Assembly: GCA_017621655.1 (NCBI GenBank)
Contig: JAGASS010000033.1
Coordinates: 1-64,000 of the forward strand
Direction: 5' to 3'
Source: Clostridia bacterium
GTDB taxonomy: Bacteria > Bacillota > Clostridia > Oscillospirales > CAG-272
Length of the DNA: 64,000 nucleotides
Below the pieces are notes generated by a model that worked only from the letters and a program-made list of their open reading frames with translations, did not search any database and was not told where the DNA came from. The position numbers and the translations under genes were made by a program. The stretch's first letter is position 1; each line of letters starts with the position of its first letter. Below are positions 1 to 7,451 of the stretch, piece by piece.

Positions 1-524
1 ACTTCCTCTGTCTTGTCCGTTATATTCTCGGTGTCAGATACTCGATCACCTGTATATGTGAAGTATCTATTTGTCAATCCGCTGAAATAACATTCAAGCT
101 CATTACTTTTGTTTTTTTGATAATACCGTGTGTCAAGTTTGATTTTGCCGTCTTTGTCTGTGGTCTTTGGTATTCTTGACATATCGCACCTGAACAGGAT
201 ATGAAAACCGCTTCCGCTCGGTGATCGTTCGATATATGTCCCCTCAAAGAGTTGCAGTATCTCATTTTGGAGAGGGTTTGACTTTGTGTGTCCGTCCGCT
301 CCGTCAATGTCAATTCCACAGATACCGTCCGCAAACATAAAGCCCATACCGTCATACTTTTTACAGGCTGAAAATGCCGTTTGATAATCGCTCCAACTCT
401 GCCGATTATTGCTCATAGCCTTACCGCCTGTTTTGGCATTGTATGGTATCTTTGTCGGTCTGCCGTCTTTGTCGGTTTCATATTGCCAACATATCCACAC
501 ACTTTGAGATTTTAAGTCAGTCAA
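1..524 (-). CDS. Partial primase-polymerase of an integrative element (N-terminal part)
   Basis: This frame runs leftward off the window edge, so the C-terminal part is missing. It has no ATG start. The only start candidate after the last upstream in-frame stop is TTG at 524, which overlaps the TGA stop of the upstream small gene and has a GGTGAG ribosome-binding site just before it. The translated part includes VWICWQYETDKDGRPTKIPY, then MGFMFADGICGIDIDG, SPSGSGFHILFRCD and GLTNRYFTYTG. These match the N-terminal primase/polymerase domain of replication proteins on phages and integrative elements of Bacillota (family knowledge). The acidic GIDIDG and the SGSGFH segment look like its catalytic core. 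The likely role is initiating replication of the excised element. The element context with two small DNA-binding genes and an integrase supports this. Confidence 0.7.
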   Translation of the reverse strand, partial: MTDLKSQSVWICWQYETDKDGRPTKIPYNAKTGGKAMSNNRQSWSDYQTAFSACKKYDGMGFMFADGICGIDIDGADGHTKSNPLQNEILQLFEGTYIERSPSGSGFHILFRCDMSRIPKTTDKDGKIKLDTRYYQKNKSNELECYFSGLTNRYFTYTGDRVSDTENITDKTEE

Positions 525-727
525 ACATTTCTCACCGCCTTTTTGCTTTCCTCTGTGAGCTGTTCAACCAAAAGGGGATAGTTAATCAAGCATTTGTTTC
601 CGCACATTATATGAGGGATTTTTCCTTGTTTTTGGAGCAACCTCAAAGCGTGCTCGGAGAGTATTCCTGTTTTTGCCGTTTCACGTATAGTCAAGAATTG
701 AGGGGTAGTATCAAGCATTGGCTTCAC
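521..727 (-). CDS. Excisionase-like helix-turn-helix protein
   Basis: This 68-residue protein has the arrangement of the excisionase/MerR-like helix-turn-helix family (HTH_17). FLTIRETAKTGILSEHALR forms the turn region, followed by KQGKIPHIMCGNKCLINYPL, a wing with the usual basic and NYPLL ending. Such proteins bind element ends to direct excision or act as small regulators (family knowledge). Its stop overlaps the TTG start of the primase by three bases, and its start overlaps the end of the upstream 62-residue gene, so the three genes form a translationally coupled cassette. The excisionase role is inferred from fold and position; it may instead be a transcriptional regulator. Confidence 0.65.
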   Translation of the reverse strand: MKPMLDTTPQFLTIRETAKTGILSEHALRLLQKQGKIPHIMCGNKCLINYPLLVEQLTEESKKAVRNV

Positions 728-896
728 CTCTCACAATTCGATCAATAGCAGAGAAAACAAGTTTTTTCTTGTCCTCTGACAGTTCTTCTCTTAACCACTT
801 GCAAAAGGTAAATTCAGATATGCCGATTTCCTTTGCAACCTCATAATGACAGAGGCGGTTTTTCTTAATCAACATTCTTACATCTAAATTGTACAT
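711..896 (-). CDS. Small helix-turn-helix protein of the integrative element
   Basis: This is a small protein of about 61 residues starting MYNLDVRMLIKKNRL. The ATG at 896 is chosen because AAAGGA lies about eight bases upstream; an in-frame ATG six codons earlier has no such site. The stretch YEVAKEIGISEFTFCKWLRE reads as a helix-turn-helix, and a short basic C-terminal helix follows. Proteins of this size and pattern sit next to replication genes in many Clostridia integrative elements (family knowledge). It overlaps the next gene by 17 bases and is the first gene of the leftward cassette. It faces the rightward integrase operon across a 140-bp gap, so it may repress one or both promoters there (inference). 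Confidence 0.6.
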   Translation of the reverse strand: MYNLDVRMLIKKNRLCHYEVAKEIGISEFTFCKWLREELSEDKKKLVFSAIDRIVRGEANA

Positions 897-1036
897 ATTT
901 TTAATTCCTTTCATAAAATCAAAGGCTGTGCACTTCCTTTTGTAACTTAATTATAAACTAAAACAATAACTATTGACATTGTAAAAATGTTGTGCTATAA
1001 TATATGATGAAAGGAAACATTTTGAGGTGATAATAT
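897..1036. promoter_or_regulatory. Divergent control region of the element
   Basis: The gap between the leftward cassette and the rightward integrase operon contains a consensus rightward promoter: TTGACA at 974-979, a 17-base spacer and TATAAT at 997-1002. The next gene then has GAGGTGA seven bases before its ATG. On the opposite strand TATAAT lies at 950-955, with a poor -35 that would overlap the rightward -35. The two promoters therefore share sequence, and one bound regulator could control both directions (inference). Confidence 0.65.
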
Positions 1037-1957
1037 ATGCAACACAGATTTCGTGCACACTATTCAAAGCAAACAACAGAATTTCATATCATTTTAGATA
1101 TAGACTATGAGCTATACGAAGAAATGAGCGATAGTACAAGATCATTCTACGGATATAACGAAAAAACAGGAAGAATTATTCCTGATGATTGGAATGTCGA
1201 AAGAGGGGATATTCACCCTGATTTCCGCTTTTTCTTTGGAGATTTTCTTGCCTATACTGATAAATCTTTTGATGATACTGAAAAGATTTTTGACTTAATT
1301 TCAGATCTGTTTCACGGTCTAACCGAAAGTGGAATAAATCAGTTGAAAACGTGTCATTTACACAAAGCAAAACTCGATTACATAGAATATCTTTCATACA
1401 ATAATTTCAGCCTTGATTTTTTGGAGCGTTTCGCTAACAGTAAAGGAATACACTTTAACAGAACGCTTACCACAAAAAGCGGACAGCGTTTGAGTGTGGA
1501 CAGCGATATAACAGATATTTGGTATGTGTATGAAAGTCAATCAATAGAAGATATTATCTTTTCAAGCGTTCATTTTGCATTAGAAAACGGATATAAATTT
1601 GCACAATGTCAACATTGCGGAAAATGGTTTTTTAAGAGTAGCAACAGAAAAGACAGCAATACAAAATACTGTAAAAGAAATAGCCCTGTTTCTGATTACT
1701 CACATTTGAGTTGTGAACAGGCTGTACGGAATATAATTCAGCAATGTACAAGAGTTAAAAACCGTATTGAAACAAAAATACAGCTTGCAGAAAAAGGCAC
1801 ATACTCATATTTCATTATTGATTTTCAAAATCAATGTGAAGTATATAAAGACAAAATCAAAGAATGTCCCACAGTTAAAAACTTAACTGATTATATGTCC
1901 TTTTTGGAAAGAGTAGAAAAAGAGAGGGAGTGGCTAAAAAATGGCAACGATAAATAA
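1037..1957 (+). CDS. Zinc-motif protein of unknown function (DUF6076-like)
   Basis: This 306-residue protein has no signal peptide or membrane segment. Its one clear motif is a zinc-ribbon-like set of cysteines: C191-Q-H-C194-G, C212 in KYCKRNS and C226. The N-terminal two thirds are acidic and aromatic-rich and I cannot assign them. The CxxCG...YCKR...C pattern recalls the DUF6076 family seen in Bacillota mobile elements, but this is a resemblance from memory. The gene overlaps the integrase by 17 bases and sits behind the consensus promoter at 974-1002, so it is cotranscribed and probably translationally coupled with the integrase. A role as regulator or partner in recombination is possible but unproven. 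Confidence 0.6.
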   Translation: MQHRFRAHYSKQTTEFHIILDIDYELYEEMSDSTRSFYGYNEKTGRIIPDDWNVERGDIHPDFRFFFGDFLAYTDKSFDDTEKIFDLISDLFHGLTESGINQLKTCHLHKAKLDYIEYLSYNNFSLDFLERFANSKGIHFNRTLTTKSGQRLSVDSDITDIWYVYESQSIEDIIFSSVHFALENGYKFAQCQHCGKWFFKSSNRKDSNTKYCKRNSPVSDYSHLSCEQAVRNIIQQCTRVKNRIETKIQLAEKGTYSYFIIDFQNQCEVYKDKIKECPTVKNLTDYMSFLERVEKEREWLKNGNDK

Positions 1958-3080
1958 ACGTGGAAACACATTTCAAATTGTGGTATCGCTCGGACTTGAT
2001 ACGAACGGAAAGAAGATCAGGAAAACTACCACATATAAACCGCCCGAAAACACCACACCGAAAAAGGCTGAAAAGCTCGCACAGGAATTTGCTGTTGAAT
2101 TTGAGCGTAAATGCAGAGGGCTGTCCTCGTTAAACGAAAATATGCGTTTCTCTGAATTGGCTGAATGGTACATAGACAACTACGCAAAGAATAAGTTAAA
2201 ACCGATTACGGCTTATACTTATGAGGGACAAATAAAAAATCACTTATTGCCTGAATTGGGAAATATGAAATTAAAGGATTTCACCCCTGCAAAGATTACA
2301 GCCTTTTTCAAAACACGCACATATCAGCCTGCAACCTGTCGCAAAGTATATGTTATTTTGCAAAGTGTGTTTGCTCGTGCTGTAGAGCAAGGCTTCATCA
2401 AAGAAACGCCCTGCACAAAGGCGGTTATATTACCGAAAGCAGAAACACCGAAAGAAAAAAAGCCTTTCCTTGACGAAAATCAAGCAAAAGACTTGTTAAA
2501 AATGGTTGAGGATAACACACAGTTCAACCGCATTATAAAAGTATTGTTATTTACAGGTATGCGTTCAGGTGAGTGTTTAGCTCTCCGTTGGCAAGATATA
2601 GACTTTGAGAACAGGACAATACACATTGAAAATACCTTGACAGATGTAGGCGGTAAGCATTGGCTACAACCACCGAAAACAGCAACAAGCAACAGATACA
2701 TTGCTTTATCTGATATATTGGCTGAAATATTCATAGAGCAAAAGAAACATAATGACGAAAAGCAGAAAAATCTCGGCAAACTCTACAAATATCCTGAAAT
2801 GGTATTCACATCTGAAAGCGGAAATTATGTTGACAGGTCAGGACTTAACACACAATTCAGACGATTTGTAAAAGGTACGGACTTTGATTTTATATCCCTG
2901 CATAGTTTACGCCATTGCAACGCAACGCTATTGATAAACAGCGGTATTGACTTAAAAATCGTTAGTGAGTTGCTCGGTCATTCAGATGTATCAACCACAG
3001 CGAATGTATATGCAGATGTTTTGAAAAGCTCAAAGGCAAAAGTTGCTGATTTGATTTCCTTAAAACTGAATGGAAATTGA
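1941..3080 (+). CDS. int: Tyrosine integrase of the integrative element
   Basis: This is a 379-residue site-specific recombinase of the phage/ICE integrase family. Residues 1-60 form the small AP2-like arm-binding domain (NKRGNTFQIVVSLG), residues about 68-155 the SAM-like core-binding domain, and 175-379 the catalytic domain. All catalytic residues are present: R208 in GMRSGECLALRW, K246, H321 and R324 in HSLRH, H347 in LLGHSDVSTT and the nucleophile Y357 in ANVYADV. It should integrate and excise the element that lies to the left. The gene points rightward and ends just before a repeat-rich junction, as expected for an integrase next to its attachment site. The protein looks intact and full length. 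Confidence 0.93.
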   Translation: MATINKRGNTFQIVVSLGLDTNGKKIRKTTTYKPPENTTPKKAEKLAQEFAVEFERKCRGLSSLNENMRFSELAEWYIDNYAKNKLKPITAYTYEGQIKNHLLPELGNMKLKDFTPAKITAFFKTRTYQPATCRKVYVILQSVFARAVEQGFIKETPCTKAVILPKAETPKEKKPFLDENQAKDLLKMVEDNTQFNRIIKVLLFTGMRSGECLALRWQDIDFENRTIHIENTLTDVGGKHWLQPPKTATSNRYIALSDILAEIFIEQKKHNDEKQKNLGKLYKYPEMVFTSESGNYVDRSGLNTQFRRFVKGTDFDFISLHSLRHCNATLLINSGIDLKIVSELLGHSDVSTTANVYADVLKSSKAKVADLISLKLNGN

Positions 3081-3105
3081 TGTCCGTGATGTCCTTTTGA
3101 TGTCC
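3079..3105 (+). repeat. Three GATGTCC direct repeats after the integrase
   Basis: GATGTCC occurs at 3079-3085, 3088-3094 and 3099-3105, beginning inside the integrase stop codon, with centres 9 and 11 bases apart. An inverted relative, CGGAC, follows near 3177. Short tandem repeats beside an integrase often serve as arm-type binding sites for its N-terminal domain (family knowledge). That role is inferred here. Confidence 0.45.
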
Positions 3106-3250
3106 GAAAATACAAAAGGCTATTGCAATTTACAAAAAGTTATGATACAATAATCAAGGAAAAGCCTTATAATATCGGACTTTTCAAAACGATACAAAAC
3201 ACTATAAAACAGCGTTCTTATTTCTCGAAGAGATAATTTACATTATTTCA

Positions 3251-3279
3251 AAAGGTCTCACCTCGGTGAGGCCTTTTTT
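3251..3279 (+). terminator. Rho-independent terminator after the integrase region
   Basis: The stem AAGGTCTCACC pairs with GGTGAGGCCTT through one G-U pair and is followed by a T run. It would stop rightward transcription coming from the integrase. Confidence 0.75.
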
Positions 3280-3398
3280 CGTCCACTGCACTCCTCGCGC
3301 TACGCTCGCCGTGCCTTGCCCTCCACCGTCGCATAGTCGCCGCGCGTCGCTCGATACACTCGCTTCTTCGGCTCCTTGCTTTGGGCGGTTTCGCTTCA

Positions 3399-3423
3399 AG
3401 AAAACAATTATCAATTGTTTTCT
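3399..3423. repeat. Perfect 11-bp inverted repeat
   Basis: AGAAAACAATT at 3399-3409 and AATTGTTTTCT at 3413-3423 are perfect inverted copies around a 3-base loop. The repeat sits in the GC-rich segment between the two candidate attachment repeats. It could be a recombinase or regulator site; no function can be assigned. Confidence 0.5.
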
Positions 3424-3467
3424 TTTCTCTACCCAGTTCTCCAAGAGATAATTTCTTATCAACTTCA

Positions 3468-3500
3468 AAAGAGCTTCGCAAAAGCGAAGCTCTTTTTATT
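3468..3500 (+). terminator. Rho-independent terminator
   Basis: GAGCTTCGC at 3471-3479, loop AAAA, GCGAAGCTC at 3484-3492, then a T-rich tail. It insulates the XRE regulator promoter from the element. Confidence 0.8.
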
Positions 3501-3512
3501 TTCGTTTTAACA

Positions 3513-3540
3513 TTTACATTTTCAATTTTTATGCTATAAT
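3513..3540 (+). promoter_or_regulatory. Promoter of the XRE regulator
   Basis: TTTACA at 3513-3518, a 16-base spacer and TATAAT at 3535-3540 preceded by TGC, which makes an extended -10. The regulator starts at 3633 behind AAAGGAGG. Confidence 0.65.
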
Positions 3541-3632
3541 ATATCTATCCCCTCTCTACTCCCCAACTAAACCAACGGTAGGTGTACTTTTAACGCATAA
3601 TTTGCTACACTATTCTCGAAAGGAGGTCGCTT

Positions 3633-4238
3633 ATGGACCAGATTAAGATCGGAAGGTTTATCGCCGAAAGAAGAAAAAAGGTAAACTTAACACAAGCACA
3701 GCTTTCTGAAAAGCTGAACATCACAGACAAAGCGATTTCCAAATGGGAACGCGGCAAGGCGATGCCCGACGTTTCTATCATGCTCGAGCTATGCGGCATT
3801 TTGGAGATCAGCGTAAACGAACTGCTAAGCGGGGAGGAAATAAGTATGGAAAAGAACAATGAGAAAAACGAACAGCTTCTTCTTGATATGGCAAAAGAGG
3901 TTGAACAAAAGAACAAAACGATATGGACTACGATGTGGGTAATTATGAGCGTAAGTATAATTGCACTTCTATGTGGCTTGGCAGCTTGCGCCTATCTTAT
4001 ACCCGAGGGGCCTTGGCAGGTCGTCGCTATTCTTGCGATAGCCGTCATATTTATGATCCCCTGCTTCTATGCGCTCAAGCTCGAAGTTAGCGTAGGCGCC
4101 TACAAGTGCAAAAACTGCGGTCACGAGATAGTACCTACCTACACGCAGGCGCTTAACGCGATGCACATGGGCACAACACGTTACCTCAAATGTCCCGAAT
4201 GCGGAAAACGTACCTGGTGCAAAAAGGTATTGAAGTAA
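3633..4238 (+). CDS. XRE-family regulator with membrane segments and zinc ribbon
   Basis: This 201-residue protein begins with a classic Cro/C1-type helix-turn-helix (residues 5-60: LTQAQLSEKLNITDKAISKW, then GKAMPDVSIM). A charged coiled-coil-like stretch follows, then two membrane segments (about 101-122 and 130-148) and a C-terminal zinc ribbon with C159/C162 and C187/C190. The layout indicates a DNA-binding protein tethered to the membrane, with the ribbon on the same side as the helix-turn-helix domain if both membrane segments cross. Such proteins are common in Clostridia and mostly uncharacterised. The start follows a strong AAAGGAGG site. The gene converges on two membrane-protein genes, one of which also ends in a zinc ribbon, so they may be functionally linked (inference). 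Confidence 0.85.
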   Translation: MDQIKIGRFIAERRKKVNLTQAQLSEKLNITDKAISKWERGKAMPDVSIMLELCGILEISVNELLSGEEISMEKNNEKNEQLLLDMAKEVEQKNKTIWTTMWVIMSVSIIALLCGLAACAYLIPEGPWQVVAILAIAVIFMIPCFYALKLEVSVGAYKCKNCGHEIVPTYTQALNAMHMGTTRYLKCPECGKRTWCKKVLK

Positions 4239-4246
4239 AATAATTA

Positions 4247-4283
4247 ACACCCGCTTGACGTGCCGTCAAGCGGGTGTTTTTCA
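4247..4283. terminator. Bidirectional terminator between convergent genes
   Basis: ACACCCGCTTGACG and CGTCAAGCGGGTGT form a 14-bp perfect stem around TGC, with T-rich sequence on the right and A-rich sequence on the left. It serves both the XRE regulator and the leftward membrane gene whose stop lies at its edge. Confidence 0.85.
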
Positions 4284-4988
4284 TTCATCATATTTTGATC
4301 GGTAGCCCGAATACTTTTGCTTCTTTTCTATCTTTTCGACCATCTTTTTGTATGATCTTATCCTCAGATGTCTGATTAAGAACAAGACAAGAAGAATCGC
4401 CGTATAAACAGCCGCGACTTTCTTCGGGAGGCCTGAGTACATCGGCAGAATAAACCATACCGTAAACGGCGCGGCAATACCAAACGTCAGATAATTCTCC
4501 GTCGGCATAAACGTTCCGTCATGGAAAAACCAGGTGATCGACGAGTAGAAGGTAACGAAGAAGGCGTAAACTGCGCAAAGCAGCTCGTAAACGCAGCCCT
4601 TCGAATGCGCCTCTGTGCCATCGTCAAATTTTGCCCAGTACCAATTCTTCATCGCCAAAGCAATGAAGAAAAATGCAACCGCAACAGCTACGGAACCAAG
4701 GAAAGCAAGCCAGCTCTTCTTCAAAACAACGTAGTCACGCATCGTCTTTTCGGGATCGTGCGGTATTCGGTTCTTTGCTACAAGTCTAGTCAAAAGGCGT
4801 CCGAGAAAATACAGCCCGGCTATAACTGCAATAAAACCAGGGATCATCGGAATATGCAAAAACGGCGGCAGATAGCCGAAAAACAGAGCGTACATAATAG
4901 GCGCAAAAAAGCATATCAAACTTAATTTTGCCAAGATGTCATCCGGTCCGAAATTAAACTCTGGTAAATATGATTTATTTTCTTCCAT
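4281..4988 (-). CDS. Multi-pass membrane protein of unknown function
   Basis: This 235-residue protein is strongly hydrophobic, with about six predicted membrane segments (around residues 22-42, 47-65, 95-115, 133-155, 170-185 and 192-208). It ends in a basic and lysine-rich tail (SYKKMVEKIEKKQKYSGYRS). I recognise no family or catalytic motif. Its ATG overlaps the TGA of the upstream gene as TGATG, with GGAGG eight bases before it, so the two are translationally coupled and probably work together. It ends at a bidirectional terminator shared with the membrane-linked XRE regulator. Confidence 0.75.
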   Translation of the reverse strand: MEENKSYLPEFNFGPDDILAKLSLICFFAPIMYALFFGYLPPFLHIPMIPGFIAVIAGLYFLGRLLTRLVAKNRIPHDPEKTMRDYVVLKKSWLAFLGSVAVAVAFFFIALAMKNWYWAKFDDGTEAHSKGCVYELLCAVYAFFVTFYSSITWFFHDGTFMPTENYLTFGIAAPFTVWFILPMYSGLPKKVAAVYTAILLVLFLIRHLRIRSYKKMVEKIEKKQKYSGYRSKYDE

Positions 4989-5644
4989 CAGTTATCCTCC
5001 GAATCGGCATCCTTACCGTATTCGTATTCTATCAGCTTGTTTTTGACCTCAATTTCATTGCCTGTAATGTAATTATACCCGCAAACGTTACAGAATTTCC
5101 AGCCCTCGTGTCCCTGAAGGCCGCAGATAACGCAAACGCGTCTGCCGTCCTCCTCGGTCGGAAAGCGGAAGGCATAGTTTGCTCCGTCAAGACGAAAAAT
5201 AACGTCGCCCTTGTTGTAAACATCAAGATGCTGGAGGTATTTCGCCTCGGCTGTCGATATCTTTTTCTTCTTATCCTTTTTTGAGAAGGGCGTATCAATT
5301 ACAAGATACAGCGAATTGAAGTCTTTGTTTTGCTCCTTCGTATTACCTAAATGTCCCCAAAAGGTCTTTACAATAGGTGTCTTAACAATACCGATATAGG
5401 ATCTGTCGCGAAGCTTCCACGGTATACCCATAATTAAAAACGGTGCAGCCAGAATTACGATCGACGCAATTATTCTCCTTAACGGCTTGACTCGTTCAAA
5501 CGTCTCGTCACCGACAATAAATACCTGCCAAACAGCAAAAGCCATAAGAGCAAGAAAGACGAGTATTCTGATTCCGTATCTGATGAAACGTTTTTTGCGT
5601 GCGTATTTTCTTACGTCATCGGGAATAGTTACAAATCTATCCAT
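4988..5644 (-). CDS. Membrane protein with C-terminal zinc ribbon
   Basis: The protein has about 218 residues. The start at 5644 (MDRFVTIPDD) is preferred because AAGGAGG lies six bases upstream; the in-frame ATG at 5650 touches that site. Two membrane segments lie near residues 24-45 and 59-75. A soluble domain follows and a zinc ribbon CVICGLQGHEGWKFCNVCGY sits near residue 170. The tail is acidic. I do not recognise the family. The soluble domain may resemble PH-like or SHOCT-type membrane-associated domains, but I cannot support that. The coupling to the next gene and the shared zinc-ribbon feature with the facing regulator are the main clues. Confidence 0.75.
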   Translation of the reverse strand: MDRFVTIPDDVRKYARKKRFIRYGIRILVFLALMAFAVWQVFIVGDETFERVKPLRRIIASIVILAAPFLIMGIPWKLRDRSYIGIVKTPIVKTFWGHLGNTKEQNKDFNSLYLVIDTPFSKKDKKKKISTAEAKYLQHLDVYNKGDVIFRLDGANYAFRFPTEEDGRRVCVICGLQGHEGWKFCNVCGYNYITGNEIEVKNKLIEYEYGKDADSEDN

Positions 5645-5662
5645 ACTCATCCTCCTTATGTA

Positions 5663-6829
5663 TTATAGCGTTTTAATGAACCTCTCAATTCTTTCCAGGG
5701 CTTCTTTGATATGCGCAAGGGAGTAAGCATAGGAAATTCTAGCAAAGCCCTCGCCGCATTCTCCGAACGCAGTACCGGGAACGATAGCTACCTTACCCTC
5801 GTAAAGAAGACGCTCGCAGAATTCCTCGCTCGACATTCCAAAAACGCCGACGTTCGGGAAGACGTAGAACGCGCCCTCCGGCTCAAAGCAAGGTATACCC
5901 AGTGCGCGAAGTCCGTCAACGAGGTATCTTCTTCTCATATCGTACTCGCCGACCATATATTCTATGTCGGGATCCCCGTTTTTGAGTGCCTCGATAGCGG
6001 CAAACTGGCTCGTTGTCGGGGAGGACATTATTGCGAACTGATGAAGCTTAAGCATCTGCTTGGTTATCGGCTGAGGTGCGGCGGTATAACCCATTCTCCA
6101 GCCCGTCATAGCGTATGCCTTAGAGAAGCCGTTGACGACCACTGTTCGTTCTCTCATATCGGGAAGTGACGCGATAGAAACGTGCTTCTTACCTCCGTAG
6201 GTCATCTCCGCATATATCTCGTCGGAAAGCACCATAATGTCGGTGTCGCGCAGTATATCGGCTATCTCGGATAGCTCATCTTCCGTCATTATCGCGCCTG
6301 TAGGATTATTCGGAAACGGCATAACGAGAAGCTTCGTTTTAGGCGTTATCGCCGCCTTAAGCTTTTCGGGAGTGAGCTTGAAATTGTCCTTTTCCTCGGT
6401 AACGACAGGCACGGGAACTCCCCCTGCCATCTTTACAAGCGGATCGTAGCAGACGAAGCAGGGGGTCGGAATAATGACCTCATCGCCGTCGTTAAGAATT
6501 GCACGGAATGCGATGTCTATTGCCTCCGAGCCGCCGACGGTAACGATTATTTCGTTTTCGTTATAATTGAGATCAAATCGGCGCGCAAGGTACGAGCATA
6601 TCTCTTTACGCATCTCAAGTAGTCCTGCGTTAGAGGTATAATACGTCTTTCCCTGCTCCAAGCTCGTTATTCCCGCCTCGCGTATGTGCCAGGGGGTAAC
6701 GAAGTCGGGCTGACCGACGGTAAGCGCTACGACGTCTGTCATCGAGTCGAGCATATCAAAGAACTTACGTATTCCCGACGGCTTTAGCTCCTGCGCCTTT
6801 CTTGATAATAGCTGTGAGTAATCTTTCAT
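5663..6829 (-). CDS. PLP-dependent aminotransferase, class I/II
   Basis: This is a 388-residue fold-type I aminotransferase. The PLP-binding pattern is complete: GGSEAIDIAF (phosphate loop, about 99-108), the PTPCFVCYDP aromatic stacking region, NPTGAIM (N175 region), SDEIYAEM (D203 and Y206) and the Schiff-base lysine K237 in GFSKAYAMTGWR with R245 binding phosphate. It belongs to the aspartate/alanine/aromatic aminotransferase group, in which exact substrate cannot be read from sequence. Its ATG overlaps the TAA of the upstream AsnC-type gene as TAATG and it lacks a good ribosome-binding site, so it is translated by coupling. The neighbour suggests control by amino-acid supply and a role in amino-acid synthesis or degradation. 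Confidence 0.92.
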   Translation of the reverse strand: MKDYSQLLSRKAQELKPSGIRKFFDMLDSMTDVVALTVGQPDFVTPWHIREAGITSLEQGKTYYTSNAGLLEMRKEICSYLARRFDLNYNENEIIVTVGGSEAIDIAFRAILNDGDEVIIPTPCFVCYDPLVKMAGGVPVPVVTEEKDNFKLTPEKLKAAITPKTKLLVMPFPNNPTGAIMTEDELSEIADILRDTDIMVLSDEIYAEMTYGGKKHVSIASLPDMRERTVVVNGFSKAYAMTGWRMGYTAAPQPITKQMLKLHQFAIMSSPTTSQFAAIEALKNGDPDIEYMVGEYDMRRRYLVDGLRALGIPCFEPEGAFYVFPNVGVFGMSSEEFCERLLYEGKVAIVPGTAFGECGEGFARISYAYSLAHIKEALERIERFIKTL

Positions 6830-7305
6830 TACAGGATATTCTCTCTTTCGTCCTTATGGTCGGACTTATAAATTACGCCCTTGTCCTTGTATTTTTTGAG
6901 AACAAAGTGCGTTGCAGTTGAAACAACGGATTCGAGGGGCGCAAGCTTATAAGCCACGAAATACGCGACCTCCTTCATCGTCTTGCCCTCGATAATAAGC
7001 ATAATATCGAAGCCGCCCGACATAAGATGAACGCTCTGTACCTCGGGATAATTTATAAGTCGCTCGGCAAAGCGGTCAAATCCGCGGTCACGCTGGGGAG
7101 CGATTTTAAGTTCAATTACAGCGCTAACGTATTCGCGGTCTGTCTTGTCCCAGTCGATCATTGCCTTATATCCAAGGATAACTCCGTCCTTTTCAAGCTG
7201 TCTAATCGTTGCTTTTACTTCCTCGACGTCCTTTTTACAAATACCTGCGATCTGTTCGGGTGTAAGACTGCAATCGTTTTCAAGAAGTGTGAGTATCTCG
7301 TTCAT
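6829..7305 (-). CDS. Lrp/AsnC-family transcriptional regulator
   Basis: This 158-residue protein has the Lrp/AsnC layout. An N-terminal winged helix-turn-helix occupies residues 1-50 (SLTPEQIAGICKKDVEEVKA, then LEKDGVILGYKAMIDW). A C-terminal RAM/ACT-like domain (about 60-140) carries the PEVQSVHLMSGGFDIMLII core. Members bind amino acids and regulate their metabolism (family knowledge). It is the first gene of a two-gene operon with the aminotransferase, which is the probable target. A leftward -10 TATAAT lies at 7338-7343 and GAGGAA precedes the ATG. The -35 is poor, which fits a regulated promoter. Confidence 0.92.
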   Translation of the reverse strand: MNEILTLLENDCSLTPEQIAGICKKDVEEVKATIRQLEKDGVILGYKAMIDWDKTDREYVSAVIELKIAPQRDRGFDRFAERLINYPEVQSVHLMSGGFDIMLIIEGKTMKEVAYFVAYKLAPLESVVSTATHFVLKKYKDKGVIYKSDHKDERENIL

Positions 7306-7396
7306 AATAGATTCCTCGCTTTAGAATAATTTAATTCATTATATCACAACGCCTTTGATTTGAACAGTATTTTTACGAAATTTCCGTGAAAAATAA

Positions 7397-7425
7397 TTGA
7401 AAAAGGGGGATATATATGGTAGAAT
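7397..7425 (+). promoter_or_regulatory. Promoter of the UxaC-like gene
   Basis: TTGAAA at 7397-7402, a 17-base spacer and TAGAAT at 7420-7425. It is divergent from the AsnC promoter about 60 bases away. Confidence 0.6.
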
Positions 7426-7451
7426 GATAAAAATAACGTTTGGAGAGAACA

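Larger units (their letters stand above)
3223..3455 (+). repeat. Direct repeat pair, candidate attachment sites
   Basis: TTCTC(G/C)AAGAGATAATTT occurs at 3223-3240 and again at 3438-3455, an 18-base match with one difference. Each copy is followed 10-11 bases later by TTCAAAAG and then directly by a rho-independent terminator. The shared layout suggests two copies of the same integration or junction sequence rather than chance. One copy may be the right attachment site of the element (inference). Confidence 0.45.
3081..3632. other. Gene-free junction between the element and the chromosome
   Basis: These 550 bases hold no credible gene. In order they contain the GATGTCC repeats, an AT-rich stretch, the first copy of a TTCTC-AAGAGATAATTT repeat with a terminator, a GC-rich stretch, an 11-bp inverted repeat, the second repeat copy with another terminator, and the promoter of the XRE regulator. 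Overlapping open frames on the minus strand around 3238-3481 are rich in arginine and look like translated repeat DNA. This is the likely right attachment region. Confidence 0.6.

Noticed and set aside
3238-3481. Overlapping minus-strand frames with arginine-rich translations at the element junction
   Set aside because: Two reading frames are open over the same stretch, with no ribosome-binding site and the composition of translated repeat DNA.
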